From Purshia tridentata (taxonomy: Eukaryota > Streptophyta > Magnoliopsida > Rosales > Rosaceae), in contig QANT01004886.1 of NCBI GenBank assembly GCA_003254885.1, positions 62,001-126,000 on the forward strand: a stretch of DNA of 64,000 nt, in the 5' to 3' direction. The translations under genes and the position numbers were made by a program. The notes under the pieces were generated by a model. That model was not told where the DNA came from. It ran no database searches and saw only the letters and a list, made by a program, of their open reading frames with translations. Shown here piece after piece: positions 41,887 through 55,706 of the stretch. The first letter of the stretch is position 1, and every line of letters starts with the position of its first letter.

Positions 41887-44800
41887 TCATGATGGAACTG
41901 AATCAGAGTTGTTGCTCCCAGTGGAGTTCTGCTTCCTTTCTGCTTGAAGTGATCTACACAATGATTCAAGCTTTTCTTTCTGATTCTTTGTTTTCTCCAA
42001 TTGTTTCTTCAACCGCTCACGCTGCTCAGACCAACCAAAAATCAGAGTGTTGTGGCTTTCTGTAAATGAGATCCAACCTTAGTGCAACATGAGAGACTAA
42101 AAAAAATGGTGGTACAAATACAGAGAGAAGCTCGCAAACAAGCACTTGAAAAGCTTTGTTATCGGTTTTTGTTTTATTTAAAGCCTTCTTGGACAATTCA
42201 ACACAGAAAAATACCAATTCTTATATGCAGAAAATGGATATACTGGATTATTATGCCAATAGTTGACTTGATACTGAGAAAAAGGTATCAGGAAGGGGGC
42301 GAGGCTTAGGCCTGCGTTCAATGTTTACTGTTGATGAATACTGCAAAATAACCCAAGAAAGTGCAAGCAAACTGTACCTCATCTACGAGTTCTATAAGAG
42401 TAATATCTGATTTCTCCGATTTGCTCTTCAAAAACAAGTTTTCCTTCTTGAGTTCCTTGATAGACTTTGCCATCTAGGGTTTTGCACATGTAACAACAGA
42501 GATGAACATATCAAGTTACTTACACTGAAACTAAAGAAATCAGAGAAAGTGTGCCCACATGAACTGTAATTTGAAGGGATACGTGTACCTTTTCAATCTC
42601 CTGTTTAAATGTTTCAAAGACTTCATTGCTTTTCAACAAAGCATCCTACAAAATAAAAATATAGAAATAAGATCAGGTAGAGTTGTATGTTGATAGCACA
42701 AAAATTCAGTTTGATGCACTCGTGACTCACGATGTAATCTGCCATGTATCTTAAAGGTCCATTTGGTAAAAAAACATGCTCAAGATTTCTAAATTGAGCA
42801 CATAAAGAGCCCATTTCCTTCTCTTTGGTGTTGTTTAATGAAGGCAAACAATTAAAGGCAAGCCAAATTCTAAGCACAATTTTTTTATTTATAAAACAAA
42901 CAATTCAAAGATGCACCCGGAGCAAGGAGACAGGTGAGGAGTTCACTTCTGCCAATCAACTTGAAAGTTGCCATTTTGTGCCCAACTCTCACCCTGTTAA
43001 CTCTAGGACAGTAGGACTTGTAATTCCAAGAAACTCAAAGATACTATTCACAACTTGATCATGAAAGAACTAATGTAATGTTTATTCTTCTTTTTTTATG
43101 ATGCAGCGTAGTATATTAAGTATGCAACAATCAATCTTCTATAAGTGTAATCCATGTGAGGTGCTCAACCTACTAGCATTGCCCCGTAGCTAACCACACA
43201 GGGAAAATGAACCAACAGAAATTTTGCACTCTGAGAATTGTGCAGAGAAGTTTTGACAGTTGCTAAGCAAGCAATACTCACCAGATTCCGGTGAGAAAGT
43301 TTCAAAAATAATGTTTTAAAGTAACACTTAACACAGAAGAAGTTGACCTGGAATTGCTGGAATTTCTCCCCATCAGCTGTCAATTGTAAGCGCAAATTCT
43401 TTTCAGTTGATAGTAATTGTGACACCTGTTCTGCATATAATTTCATCTGGGACTGTTCCTGGATTAATTTCTCTTCATGCTGCTTTATCTTCAAATCAGC
43501 AATTTGAAGCTCCAGTGATTTTTGCTTTAACTGTTCATTTGAAGCCAAAATCACTAAAAAAACATTAAGTCCCTTCTTAATAAAGTAAACAATTATTGTA
43601 AGTAAACTAAAGTCCAATGTACGAGTTACAGGCAAATTTTACCTTCTGCTCATATTGCTGTTCAGAAAGAGCATACTGATAGGTGAGCTGCTGTAGCTTA
43701 GTTCTTAACCTGAACATGAACAAATGTTAATCAACTATTTTTAACACAATAAAGATACAATTATAGAGGCCCATCTATGATGAACTCAAGCACAAAGATA
43801 TTTAGTTGATGGCATAATAATGCCTGGTCTGATTGACACACAAATGCAAGGGATCTCCAAGGTAAGTAATTCCATTTTCTTTCAGTATATGCAACAAGAA
43901 ATAATTATACATGCTCCCAAGAACATCTAGGTCTTACATTTCATTCTCCTTTAGCTGAGTGAGGCATTCTTCCTTTTGCTCATCTAGCTTAATGCTCACA
44001 TCCTATGACCGAAAGAATTTAATATTAGGATATCATTTAAACATTGCATAAAGGAAACGAATAATGATCTGTACCCATTATTTTTTCCTTTAAAATGAAA
44101 AAGAACTAGTTCCAATGCAGGGAAAAAATATAACAACTCGTTACTTAACTGAACCCTTATTGTTTGCATGTGCTCTCATGAGCACCTTGATGATCATTAC
44201 AGAACATAGTAGAACAAGATTTCTTGTTCTACTATGACAAATTGATCTCATGATAATGTTTAATCAGACTTCCTACCAACTTTAAATTAGTACAAATTAT
44301 CAATTGTCAAATTGATAGGTTAACAAAAATTCAATCCCCTGAGGAAAAGGTAGTGCCATAAAAGCAAACAAAAAATCCCCTTTTCACATATAAATATAGT
44401 ACCTTTATTGCATCTTGGAACTTGGCTGACAAATCTAATCTCAAGTTTTGCCCCTCTGATGACACCCGTTTGCATTCATCCTGTTAAATTATCAGGAACC
44501 CATCAATGTTTTTAGGTGGGTGATTGAGTATAGATCAATTTCGTAACTTACCATATCAGAAATTAAGAATCCAAAACAAGTTAAAGACTTTAACTGAGAT
44601 GATATATCTATGATAATCCACATCTGGAACAAATACGAAGTTCACAATACAATCATTTGAAGAAATGCAGTCTGTAAAGGACAGCATACCATTAGCAATT
44701 TGTTCTGGCGTTGTAACTCCCTACACAATGACTCAAGCTTATCTCGAACAGCAATGGCTAAAAAAAAACAGGAAGTAAGCGAATAAATAATGTTGCTCAA

Positions 44801-46228
44801 ATATATATATATATATATATATAATGATATTGCTAAACATGCGACTAGACCATATACACCCAAATAGTTTTCATGGAAAATTGTGACACAGGATAATACA
44901 TCATATGTGCGACTGTGAGTAACTCATTTCTGCAACAACTATTTTACTAAAGCAGAATCTCATAAAAAGAAAAATATATATATACTAATACATAAATGTG
45001 ATATACTTAAAACCATTCAACATTGACTGTACCAGCAACCAAAATATGGTTTCCTTCTGAAATAACCCATATCTGAGGTGTAAACATCAGTATATTTGTT
45101 AGGAAAAGTTTCAGGTCTACACATTAATACAACTATTTTCAAAATACCTCCATCTCTTTCCGAAAGAACTTGTTGATACTTCAAAGTGAACTCTATAAAC
45201 TCCTTTTCTGATTTAAAGGTACGCTTTGTACTCTTACGCTTGGTTTCAGCGATTTCCTGAGGCAAAATTAGAACAACTTACTAACCTTAACAATAACTTT
45301 GAGGTAAAATCAGCAAATACATACATACATAAATATATATCTAAAGTTCTTCTTTTGTAGGATAGGCATATATTTATGTGCGTGAGAGTGTGCGTGTGGG
45401 TGCATATATACATTTCGAATGAAGATTGCAAATCAGCTCAGACAAGAACACCACACACATGATAACTTGCATAGGTTGCAAGGATCAACAACAGGCACAC
45501 AAATAGATATCATATAAAAAGATATCAAGTAATATGTATTAGTTTTTGTATTACTAACTTGTTTCTTGCTTTTCAAAGTTTCAACACTCTCCGTAGAAGA
45601 TATTTCCTTCATATTGGTTGTTGGTGCATCTGAGCCTCCTTCATTTGCTGAAGGGCAGTGGCATATTAGGACGACAAACTAATGTTAAAGACTCAAACAA
45701 AAAGGACCATAAATCAATATACTACACATTTTGAGTTAATAGTTTAAGGAGAAAAATTGAAAGGTAATGAAATTTACATCTCTCTGAACTTTGGCATTCT
45801 GCTTCAACTTGTTGCTTTACCTCACTGCATCCGGATACCCGAACTGCAGCCTCAGAAACAGAGTCAGCTGAATTGGGCTTAACTAGTGTACCTTCTCCTG
45901 TCTGCTCAGTAGAAGCCTCTTTGGGCACTTGAACTGATTCTACTGCACCATCAAAACTATCTGTTTCAGACAATGGAACAGGAAAGGTTCTCAGTCTCTG
46001 GGTCTTCTCCGCCCCACCCGGGCTTGTTTGAAACTCATTTGCAGCCAATTCGCCTACAGGCTCTTTTGGACAATCCATTTCTGAGGCATTATCATCCTCG
46101 TGATTACCTGACGGCTTCTCTTGTTCAAAGGTTGGAGTTGGAGGAGCCAGCGGTTCTGTAGGGCTGTCAACAAATCCATCTGGCAATGCATCCACTTCAG
46201 GAAGCTGATTTGCATCTGGGTTCTCCAT
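41887..46228 (-). CDS. Alpha-taxilin-like coiled-coil protein (465 aa, 11 coding exons)
   Basis: Exons on the minus strand are 46228-45778, 45647-45559, 45256-45148, 44757-44690, 44480-44403, 44002-43938, 43709-43643, 43530-43348, 42645-42589, 42473-42378 and 42021-41887 (1398 nt, phases agree). Taxilins are long coiled coils that, in animals, bind free syntaxins in vesicle traffic; the plant role is little known. Residues 1-150 are acidic and disordered (MENPDANQLPEVDALPDGF). The taxilin core begins with RTFKSEKEFIEFTLKYQQVL and continues as an unbroken coiled coil: RDKLESLCRELQRQNKLLM, LKIKQHEEKLIQEQSQMKL and KQLEKTKNQKEKLESLCRSL. The repeated ESLCR motif is typical. The last exon's acceptor could be CAG (used) or the GAG three bases before it. 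A 5' UTR intron spans about 46235-46796. Confidence 0.93.
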
Positions 46229-46234
46229 TTTGAC

Positions 46235-46749
46235 CTACAATCTTCATCATGCATGCTTAGAACCATTAGCATTTATGACCACCCCCACTAAGAATTAGAA
46301 CAAAAAAGAAACAACAAACCATCTCTTAAGTTTTGCAGTTAGGTTTACTCATGCTAGCCACAACTGCTGCCATTCAGAAAATGGTAGCACTAGACCCGTT
46401 TGATTGCTAAGAAAATTTGAAGAGAACCCAGAGAAACTAAAAGATTCCATTTTAAAGCTGTTTAAGATTTCCCCTGACCTCAGTAAAACCACACCAATTC
46501 TGACTAAAACCTTAACCTTAACGTTGGTTCTCTGGGGAACCAAATGAAGAAAAAATATTCACTCTTACTTATCAAAAGGAAAAAATAAGAAAGAATACGA
46601 AAATCGCAAAACACTCTGACATAATCATCAGCATCATTAAGCAATCTGAATTGTCGACGAAATTTATAAAATAATTAAAAAATTATTAGAAGGAAGAGAA
46701 ATAGAGAAATTAATAAGTAGATTATATGATGAGAAGGGAAATGTATAGT

Positions 46750-46787
<38 letters not shown>

Positions 46788-46960
46788 CAGTGATACCTCT
46801 GTGGAAAAGTGACCAGTGCGCTCCGCCAAACTGATGTTTTGTGCTGAGTGCGCTCCGCCAAACTGATGTTTTGTGCTGAGTTCGGTTTTGTTACTCACCT
46901 TCGCGGCGTTACCTACTTGTGTGTTGGAACGTGTGTGTGACAGACACACAAGAGAGAGAG
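46235..46960 (-). promoter_or_regulatory. Taxilin 5' UTR with intron, CT repeat and 32-bp tandem duplication
   Basis: The leader intron runs from donor AGAG|GTATCA (46796) to acceptor TGTAG (46235-46236), just upstream of the ATG at 46228. A (GA)n run at 46754-46786 reads (CT)n in the transcript and begins at intron base 11. In the leader exon, a 32-bp unit (GTGCGCTCCGCCAAAC, continuing) is present twice in direct tandem at 46816-46847 and 46848-46879, without mismatch. Confidence 0.7.
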
Positions 46961-49522
46961 AGAGAGAGGACAGCTTTTTTTCCATTTTTTGCTTAGACTT
47001 AAATTACACCTTTCGTTCACCAAATTAAGTTTTTTTTTTCTTCTTTTCATAAGTCTAATTTAAGCATTTTAAGTTTTTAACTTACAATTCCTTTTTTTTT
47101 TTTTTTAACTTAAAGTAGTGCAAAATCTACAATTTCATTTTGTCATTATACTTATAATTTTCTTTTATAGAATCATTTATAAAAGAAATTAATACTTAAA
47201 AAATAATTAAGAAATGTAAATATAATAATGAGTAGGACTCAAATCCATGTCCTAACTATAAGTTTGGTGGGCGGATGACGGAAACATTGAAATGGGTGAA
47301 TTTGATGATTTTGAATTATGTGAGGTACATAGAAAAAACTTACGAGAGGTAAATTAAAATAATATACTTGAGTAAAATAAAACAAAACTATAGTTTCAAA
47401 AATAAATGTGCAAATAAGCCAATAATATAATTTTTTCAATTATCTTAGACGAAATTCAATCAAATGTGTGTGTTCGATGGCTATGAATTGTATAAATGAT
47501 ATGAAGAGTAGTAAGGTAATTAGTTGGTGGAGGTGGCCATGGTGCTAATAATATTTGTCTCCACCTCTGTTTCTTGCCGGCAGTAAGATTCATTAACTAG
47601 TGCCCAGCAGCAGCTTTAACTCCAACCATGACGGCAATGGAATTACTGAAGGTAACAGTAACAGTAATAACAACAGGAGGAGTATAAGGGTAGAAGTAGA
47701 AGGTGATGAAGATGAAATAGTGAGCAAGAGGAGTAGTAGAGTTGGGTTTGGGTGTAAAGGTGCCCCATGCAATGCTCCTCCCTTGACTTGTTAGGTTAAC
47801 ATATTATCGAGTTAGAATTATAATCAAATTATGAAATTGAAATCACAATCCACAAATCCATATCATTGTGGTTGATCAATTAGCAGGGTAAAAGCCATTT
47901 TTGGAAGGTATGAAGATCTTGACAAGAAGATAGTAGGGAGTTCGATAATGGGATTTGATTTCTTTCTTTTTATATATACCTTATTGGGTACGTTTCTTGC
48001 AAGTTATGGAAGGGTTTTTCAATATTGTTATAGCACATGCTTTCGTTTGTTTGGATATGTTTAATTTGGAAAGCATGAAAATAGTGTAAGTGGAAAAAAA
48101 GGGGGCAAAAAGATTGTGAGGTTTTTGTTGCTAGTTTTTGTCGGTACGTACGTATGGTATTTTAGTTAGGCTACCGTATGGTATTTCACAAACAAAGGAG
48201 GCATATCATCCCAGCAAACATTTCACAAAAAATGTTTGTAAAACATGGTCATAAGTCATATTCCTGCTTTTCGTGATTCAAAGATGTCCCTGAATGTAGT
48301 CTAATACAAAATTCATATTACAAAGGTACCCAAATATTGCAGAAACATCACATAACGGAGAGTGGGGAATATGATACATTTTTGCTTACTTTCACCTCGG
48401 CATCCATCGCTTCTTCCCGTCTCTGTCTAAAGTCACTGCAGAATCAAACGTGTAGTGGAATTTCCAAATCATTACTATAAAGCCATACAAGTTCGCTAAT
48501 GGCCTCTTACAATTGAAAGACTGCAGATTACTTCATTGCATGTTTATTTCTTCATAGTAATAGAATAGACACGCGATGGCTGTCCTTTATGTACACTCTC
48601 TTCCAATATTTTCAATCAATAAACAGTACAAGAAAGAAAATTTCATCAAGCAGATCCCCTTCCCAATTCTAACAAAAAATGTCCAAACTACCCACTCACT
48701 GCTACTCTCGTAAAGTACAAATATTACAGGTTAGCAAGAGCACATTAGGCACAACTAATAACCTTGCAGATCGAAATCCTTTCCATTTACAGAAGCATAT
48801 TTGCATGCTAAACCATCTAAGCCTTCTAAGGGTTTTAAACTTTGTTGGTCAAGGTAGCACATGAAGAGTACCGTTGTGTTAGTTACAATGGTGAGGCTTC
48901 CACCATATACAATTGCTAATAATGTGGTGGATAGAAATCGATTCTGTTTTATGAATAGGTATTTTCAATTCAGAAGAAGCAAGTCAACCTGCACCTTCAA
49001 GAATACCACCAAGTAGAAAAGAAATAAAGTTACCTGAGAAGAAAAAAAGAAAATTGTGTCAGAAAATCTATGTGATCGAAATTAGTCCCTCCCAAGCATA
49101 TGCACATACACACATGCAATTCAGCTGACTTCTATTTTGTGATGCATCTCTTGAGAATTGAGTTATTGACGTGTCAAAATCCATCATACACAATGATATC
49201 TAAGATCCAGGATCTTGATATATTAGCAGATAGTGAAAATTAACAGTAAGGATGAAAAATTAGAGCTCACCATGAAATAAAGTGGTTCAAGAACTGCCCA
49301 TAAGAGCATGAGTGAGGTCAGAGGTCATTGCAATGAATAGGCTCTGCACATGGCTGAAACCTTGAATTTACAAACATGAAGATGTTTGCTTACCCTATAA
49401 TAATAAAAAGAAATATAAGAAAAAAATACATGCTCACCAACATCAATCCAAGTAAATTTTGAAAAGTAAATTATGTACCCAGTGGCTTCTTTGATGTAAC
49501 TAGGGAAAGCAACTGGCTTTTT
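46961..49522. other. Intergenic DNA and probable SIZ1 3' UTR
   Basis: AT-rich DNA with poly-A/T runs up to about 48250. A plus-strand frame at 47600-47794 (low complexity, Asn/Ser-rich) is not supported as a gene. Bases from about 48300 to 49522 are likely the long, perhaps spliced, 3' UTR of SIZ1 (possible donor CATG|GTGAGC near 49271), but I cannot fix its end. Confidence 0.4.
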
Positions 49523-52500
49523 CTAATCAGAGTCAGAATCTACGGACAGATACACACGCTGTCTCACAGATCGTGGCTGACGAGGAAAGGAGAAAGGTCC
49601 ATCTGACAATTTTCTTGAATTTACTCTGTTAGACCTAGCTTCATCATTCATATCCGTAATTAAAACTGCAGAGGATTCATAATATGAAACATCAGCCCTT
49701 AACAGACGTAGGAAAACATCACAATCTTCATTCTTTTAAACTTCAGACCACATAAGAGTCTTCCATCACAATCCATCACAATTCTATATTCAGTGGATAT
49801 ACAAGAAAAGCAATTGAAAGATTATTTACAAAGGCTCAGTCACTACACAAAACAAACATCTAACCTAAAAGGAGGGGAAAAAAAAGAAAAGAAGATAAAG
49901 CTTTATAGCACTTCCATACAGTGCCCAAATGCATATTTAGGCTGGTAAAACCTGAACTTTGCCAAATATAATATGCACATTATTACAGTGCATGGATTTC
50001 ACCTGATCTCTAAAGTTACTGAACCAGATCAATATCTGGCCAAACAAGTGCACAATACAAATTCTACTTTATATGGAAGTGGCCTTTTTCAGGCAAGTTA
50101 CAAGATGGAAGCAGTTTTTTCACCTTAAAAACTTAATAAATACGTTATCGATCGACATCAAATCGATACTCAAGTCACAATCTTATGTAAATTATAAGCA
50201 CACAGACAAAAATACTGCATATTCACCATGATGTTACTATTCAATTTCAAGGTAGATCCAGGCCAGTTTCCTACTGAAACTTCAATACAAATGACTGGAC
50301 AATTCATGCCATAAAGAGGTGAAAAAACAATTGAAAATAGTAAATCATATGGTAATATTTATTTCAGAGCATTGTACTCGGACAGAATACAAAGTTCCAG
50401 CATTTCATCAATCAACTGTCAACAATTACAACATTAAATGTATGAAGATTTTTACCTTTGCTTGATCCACACTGGTTTCTCAAATCTACCCCATTTGTAG
50501 CTGCAGATTCAGCACATAAGTTAATATTATCGGGAACACTTTCACCGGTCATACCAAGCCTAAGAGAAATCCAATCCTCACTATTAATGCCATTTGATAA
50601 TGGAGCCTGTTGTTGAAAACCAGGCTGCTCCAACAAACTAGAGGGCTGTGTTGGAAGAAAATTTTGAAGTGAGGGATCCTCACTAACAAAGGCCAAAGGA
50701 TTATCAACCAAGCTGTCATCCAAGTGAGCATTTGTATGGGAAACAGAAGAGTTTAAAACTTGTCTGCTTGGGTTTAGATTTTCCTCTGAAACCAATGTCT
50801 TACCAGTCATTGGAGCTGAACAGGGCTCTGATGATGTCTGCTCCAAATCAATAAAAGCATCTGAGAGATCTGAATCAGTACCAAATAATTGGAAGCCAGG
50901 ATCTGCTTGAGTACTCGAAGGATATGGATACTGAGACATCCCAATACCATTGCCATTTCTATTAAAGAGACCGAAACATGAACTTACAGACACTTTAAGA
51001 GCTGGATCTGGTGCATATGAGTCTGAAATGCCAGGGGGTGCAGACAGAGAACACCCACTACCACTTACCGGGAAAGTATTGTAGGTACTTGGAGACACCA
51101 AATTGTCAATTTCTTCTTCTGAGTCACTAAGAATAATGACACTGGCATTCCCAGCTTGAGCAGAACCACCATTCACAATTGAAAATGTTGGGTCCAAATT
51201 ATGAGCAACTGAATTGATTTCGCTGCCATCATTTGTGAAGACATCAATATGTCCACTGTGGTTCCGATTCATAATAAGGTCTTCATCATCTCTGCCACTT
51301 CCTGTGGAACTGCTGCTCATTGTTATAACCTTTTGATCGCAATCCTGAAAATCTTCACCTAATGGGTCATGATGTCCACTAACTTCAGTAGCCCCACAAT
51401 GATTATACGTAAATGTACTATGTTCTTTTGAACAAGATTCCAGCTTAAGCTGCCTTGAGATTTCCAAATCCATACCAACACATGGAGATCCATCAGGCAA
51501 ATGCCATTGTGCAAGATCACTATACTCGCCTTTTGTCTTTGCATTCCAAGAACAATCTGGCTTCACATTGATCTCTGTAATGTCTTCCCCACAATTTCGC
51601 ATCTGTCCACCAGATAAACAGTAAGAAATGTCATTGATTCTATAAGATTTCACAAACACTACATAAAGTCAGATAATTTCCAATAGAGAAACTACCATAG
51701 TTGTAATTCGATTGAAATAACGATCAATGATGATGTCCTCCAAGGAGTAGTTTTTGAGGCATATGGGACATTGCCACTGCAACCATAGTACAACACTAAG
51801 TCATATGTGCAGATTTGTTAAAAAACAAATATAACAATTTATAGGTATATAGTGTATGACTTGCCTTCCTTGAGCGTTGGTTTAGCTCCACAAAAGTTTC
51901 AAGATCAAAACAACCCATGTGGCCACAAGGTTTGAACCTGCCAGCTACCTTCATTCGACAGCCACTCATCTGCCAGTTACATGTAAACATTACCCCATAG
52001 GCGGTGTTGTCTATGAGCTCTACACCACAAACACGGCTCTATATAGACTTGCTTTACTGATAATTTTTAACAATTACTTCAAATGAAATCATTTAGTTAT
52101 TAACAAAAAATCTGTTGACGCATAGGTTCAACCTCATAATTAGGCCCATGGCCCACTGACCCAGAGCTCGGCCTGGTCTGTGCCCACAAAGGGGCTGGAC
52201 ACCCAACTCTTCTAATAGGAGGCCTGGGCATGAGCTATGATTTCAGGCTCAATCTGACTGGGTCAGCCGGCTTGGGCCAAAATACCATGAAATTAAGTAT
52301 ATAAAAATATATATTAGAAAAAAAACTATAAATTTAACATATATAGCTAAATATTAAAGATATACGGCTAACAATTATGTAATTTGTAGATTTGTATGTT
52401 ATATATTATCTTAGCCTTGTCATACAATCAATATATAAATAAAAAAATTTAGGCGGGACTGCAACTTGCAGTCCATGGCATGTGACTCACAACCTGTGGA

Positions 52501-55500
52501 TAAGAATGTGGCTACATATTGTCATTGGACCAGACCAGCCAGTTGACTGGTTAATGAACCTGGGCTCTCTTCCGGTGGCTGGCCTGACAATTTGACAAGG
52601 CTGACAAGCCATATGGATGGATGGAATGGAGGCCATGTTAAAGTATGATCAGATATTAGTCATGACATTCCTAGGATTCAAAGGGTTTTGGACCACATTC
52701 CCAAAAGATAGGCAAACAAAAACGACTTAATCCCTTGAACACAGAATACTCTCCTAGCATTTCTGCAGTTTCAAATTAAGATCTGGACTAAGCCATTTAC
52801 CCTGTAAGGATGTTCAAAACCCAAAAAATACAAGATAAAATAAAAAAACTAAATAAGCCCAATATTTGCAGACAGCGCCAAGATGCAAGCAGCTACCAAG
52901 CATTCTAAATTTATAGAACTTGAATTAGACAACTGCATATTCAATCCAATCACTACTCAAGCTTGAATAAGAATAACATCAAGTTCAATAACATTAAAAG
53001 GCACATTCAAGTTAAAGGCTACTACAATATCAAGAAAAATTAACTATCACTTACAGGGCAGCGGAGACTAACTGATATTGAGTCAGAAATCACTTCCAAA
53101 TCACTATCACTATCCTCATGTGCCATAGCAGCCCCACCACCAATGCAACGACGAACTCGAGCAAGTGCATCTTCAAAAAGCTCACCATCTGCTTCTTTGG
53201 GAATCAAGTTGAGAACCTAGCATTAATTGGTTGGACAAAAGAGAAATGCGGTTAATAAGATACCAAGAATCCAGATCTGTAGTTTCCCTGTCAACATCTT
53301 GAGTCATTTACTAGGAATTTAATATTTCAAGGAACTTGAATGATAGAGAATTCTCATAAATTTCGTATTTGTATGCTCTGAGATTTCTCTAGGTTGATCC
53401 AGTAAAAGATATTGGTATGCTCATGGGACTTTTTCATGCGAAACTATCATACCAATAAGCATGATCATACCAACCTAGATTCAAAGAACATACAAGTCTT
53501 TCACGCTCATGGGGCCTTATTATTTCATATTTCAAGGAACTGTTGTTCCAATACAGAGTCAAAGGCAGCAGATTACAGATACATGCCCATTCTATGCATG
53601 CACAAGTAGCGCCCACATAACCTATTGAGTGTGCTAATCAGTACCTCCCACCATCATAAATTACATGACTTAATAATTCTTTGTCAAAATAACTTGTATG
53701 AAGAATCAGTGGTGTACCTGCTGAACTGTTTGTCGCTTTACAAGTCTGACACCGAAACAGAAAACACGATCATCGCCTCCTGATAATGCAACTTTAGTGA
53801 TTCCCTCACCAATGTATAATGTGATCTAACAGAGAAACAAAATTAAATTAAACCAAAACCTATTCTTCGAATGCCAGATTTTAATTATAAATAAAAAGTA
53901 AATTGTTAAGTAGATTTTTTGATACATAGGTATATATTATTAAACAACTACCAGACGAGCTACAGTCGATGTACACAACAATTAAAAATGTAAAGACAAA
54001 AAAATTCTAGAACATTACAAAAGGGAAGATGGAATGTATCATAATCCAAAAAAAAAGGAATAATGCAACAATGACATGTGAGTTGCCTCGGATTTCAATA
54101 TTAACAAACACATTAACACATAAAAGTAGAGGTGAAATAGACTCACCAGTGCTCCATCATCACGACCATTAACACCTAACAATTGCTGTCCAGGTCTATT
54201 AACTGTCCTAACACTCGTACCTGTAAATGGGGTACAAAATAAAGTGTTAGTTGATCAGGCGGGATTCATTTACTTCCAAAGGAGCAGAACAATCCTTTGG
54301 TTATCCAAGTTGCCCTAAATGGAAGGCCACACTCAATAAACACGGCTGGTTTATTCCTTGGGCACATGAACATGAGTAAAGGATAACTGACCCAGCTATA
54401 TGCGTGCATTTTCATATATCTTCAACTTTAATCTGCATACCACCCATATTTGGAAAATGGGGCTACATGGGTTAGGCTTCAAGAAATTTTGTGAATTTAA
54501 GGTTAAAGGGGTCAAACAGAGACTTTGGATAAGGGGTTCAAATGACCAATTTCTGTTTGATGAAAGAATGCAAGAATTTCAAATATAAGTTGCACTACTG
54601 AGGTAGCAGCTATATTTTGGGGTTTCTGGAAGGGTTTGGCTTTTTGGAGGTAAAGGTTACAATATGCAAAGGCTGAAATGGAGAGGCGGGTTTGAAGAGG
54701 ATAACTACACACTGGTTAGCAATTGAGCCAAAAGTGATGTGTTTGGCTCCAGGAATACAATTTCAGACATGAAGACAATGAATATCGAAATTTGTGAAAT
54801 CAAGAAAAAACAACATATGTCAGGACCATTGTTACCTCAATTCTAAGGCAGAGCTTCATGTGGACTCCTAAAGGGTATTCTCATTTTATCTACTTTACAA
54901 GTATTCCACTCAAGGTGACTTATCTCACAGTACATTTCTCCAGCACACCTTAAAGATTCTTAAAAAAAGGAGGAGGAGAAGAAGGGGGGNGGGGGGGGGG
55001 GGGGGGTTGGTTGTGTGGTAAGGAGAGGGGGATAGAGAGAGAGAGAGAGAGAGGAGAAGGGGAGGGGAGGGGAGGGGGAGGGGGTATGCAGCAAACCATT
55101 TAACTCTACAGGTACAACTCATGTGTCATCAATTAATGGGAAGCGATCACCAAATTGCATACCATTGACCTTTAAATCTGCATATCGTGGCCATTGCATC
55201 CTAAATGAAACACTATCATTGAGAAGTATGCACCAAGCCTGTAAAATATACATGTATCACATATAAATAACTAACTTCTATAGAACATCGTCACTAAATG
55301 AACACAACTTATCAACAAAGATAAGTATCACTTAACACACTAACCAAAATGAAACAAACCTGAATGTCATATTCATTATTCTGAAGTAGATCTCTATTGG
55401 CTCTGGAAAGTTCAAATGTTTTCTCCACATTCAGAGTTGGATTTGTACTGAAAACATTGATAATCATATTAAAATAAAATGTACCAGAACATATGACTTA

Positions 55501-55663
55501 AACAAGATACATACAAAGAATAACTTCTAAATATAAGTAAACAGTTAAGACTTCAAGAATCTTTTAAAAACTAAAAATTCAACATCTTTGAGCCATAAAA
55601 AAAAAAGGACATGAAACAAAATATAATTCATGAAAAATTCAGCTTTAATATGTGTATACATGC

Positions 55664-55706
<43 letters not shown>

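Noticed and set aside
47600-47794. 64-codon plus-strand ORF ending GFGCKGAPCNAPPLTC
   Set aside because: It opens with GTG rather than ATG, is Asn/Ser-rich and has no recognisable domain. It may be a gene fragment but cannot be supported.
52130-52600. GC-richer block (AGGCCCATGGCCC, GGCTGG...) within SIZ1 intron 12
   Set aside because: It looks like an inserted repeat because its composition differs from the rest of the intron, but no terminal repeats or target duplication could be read.
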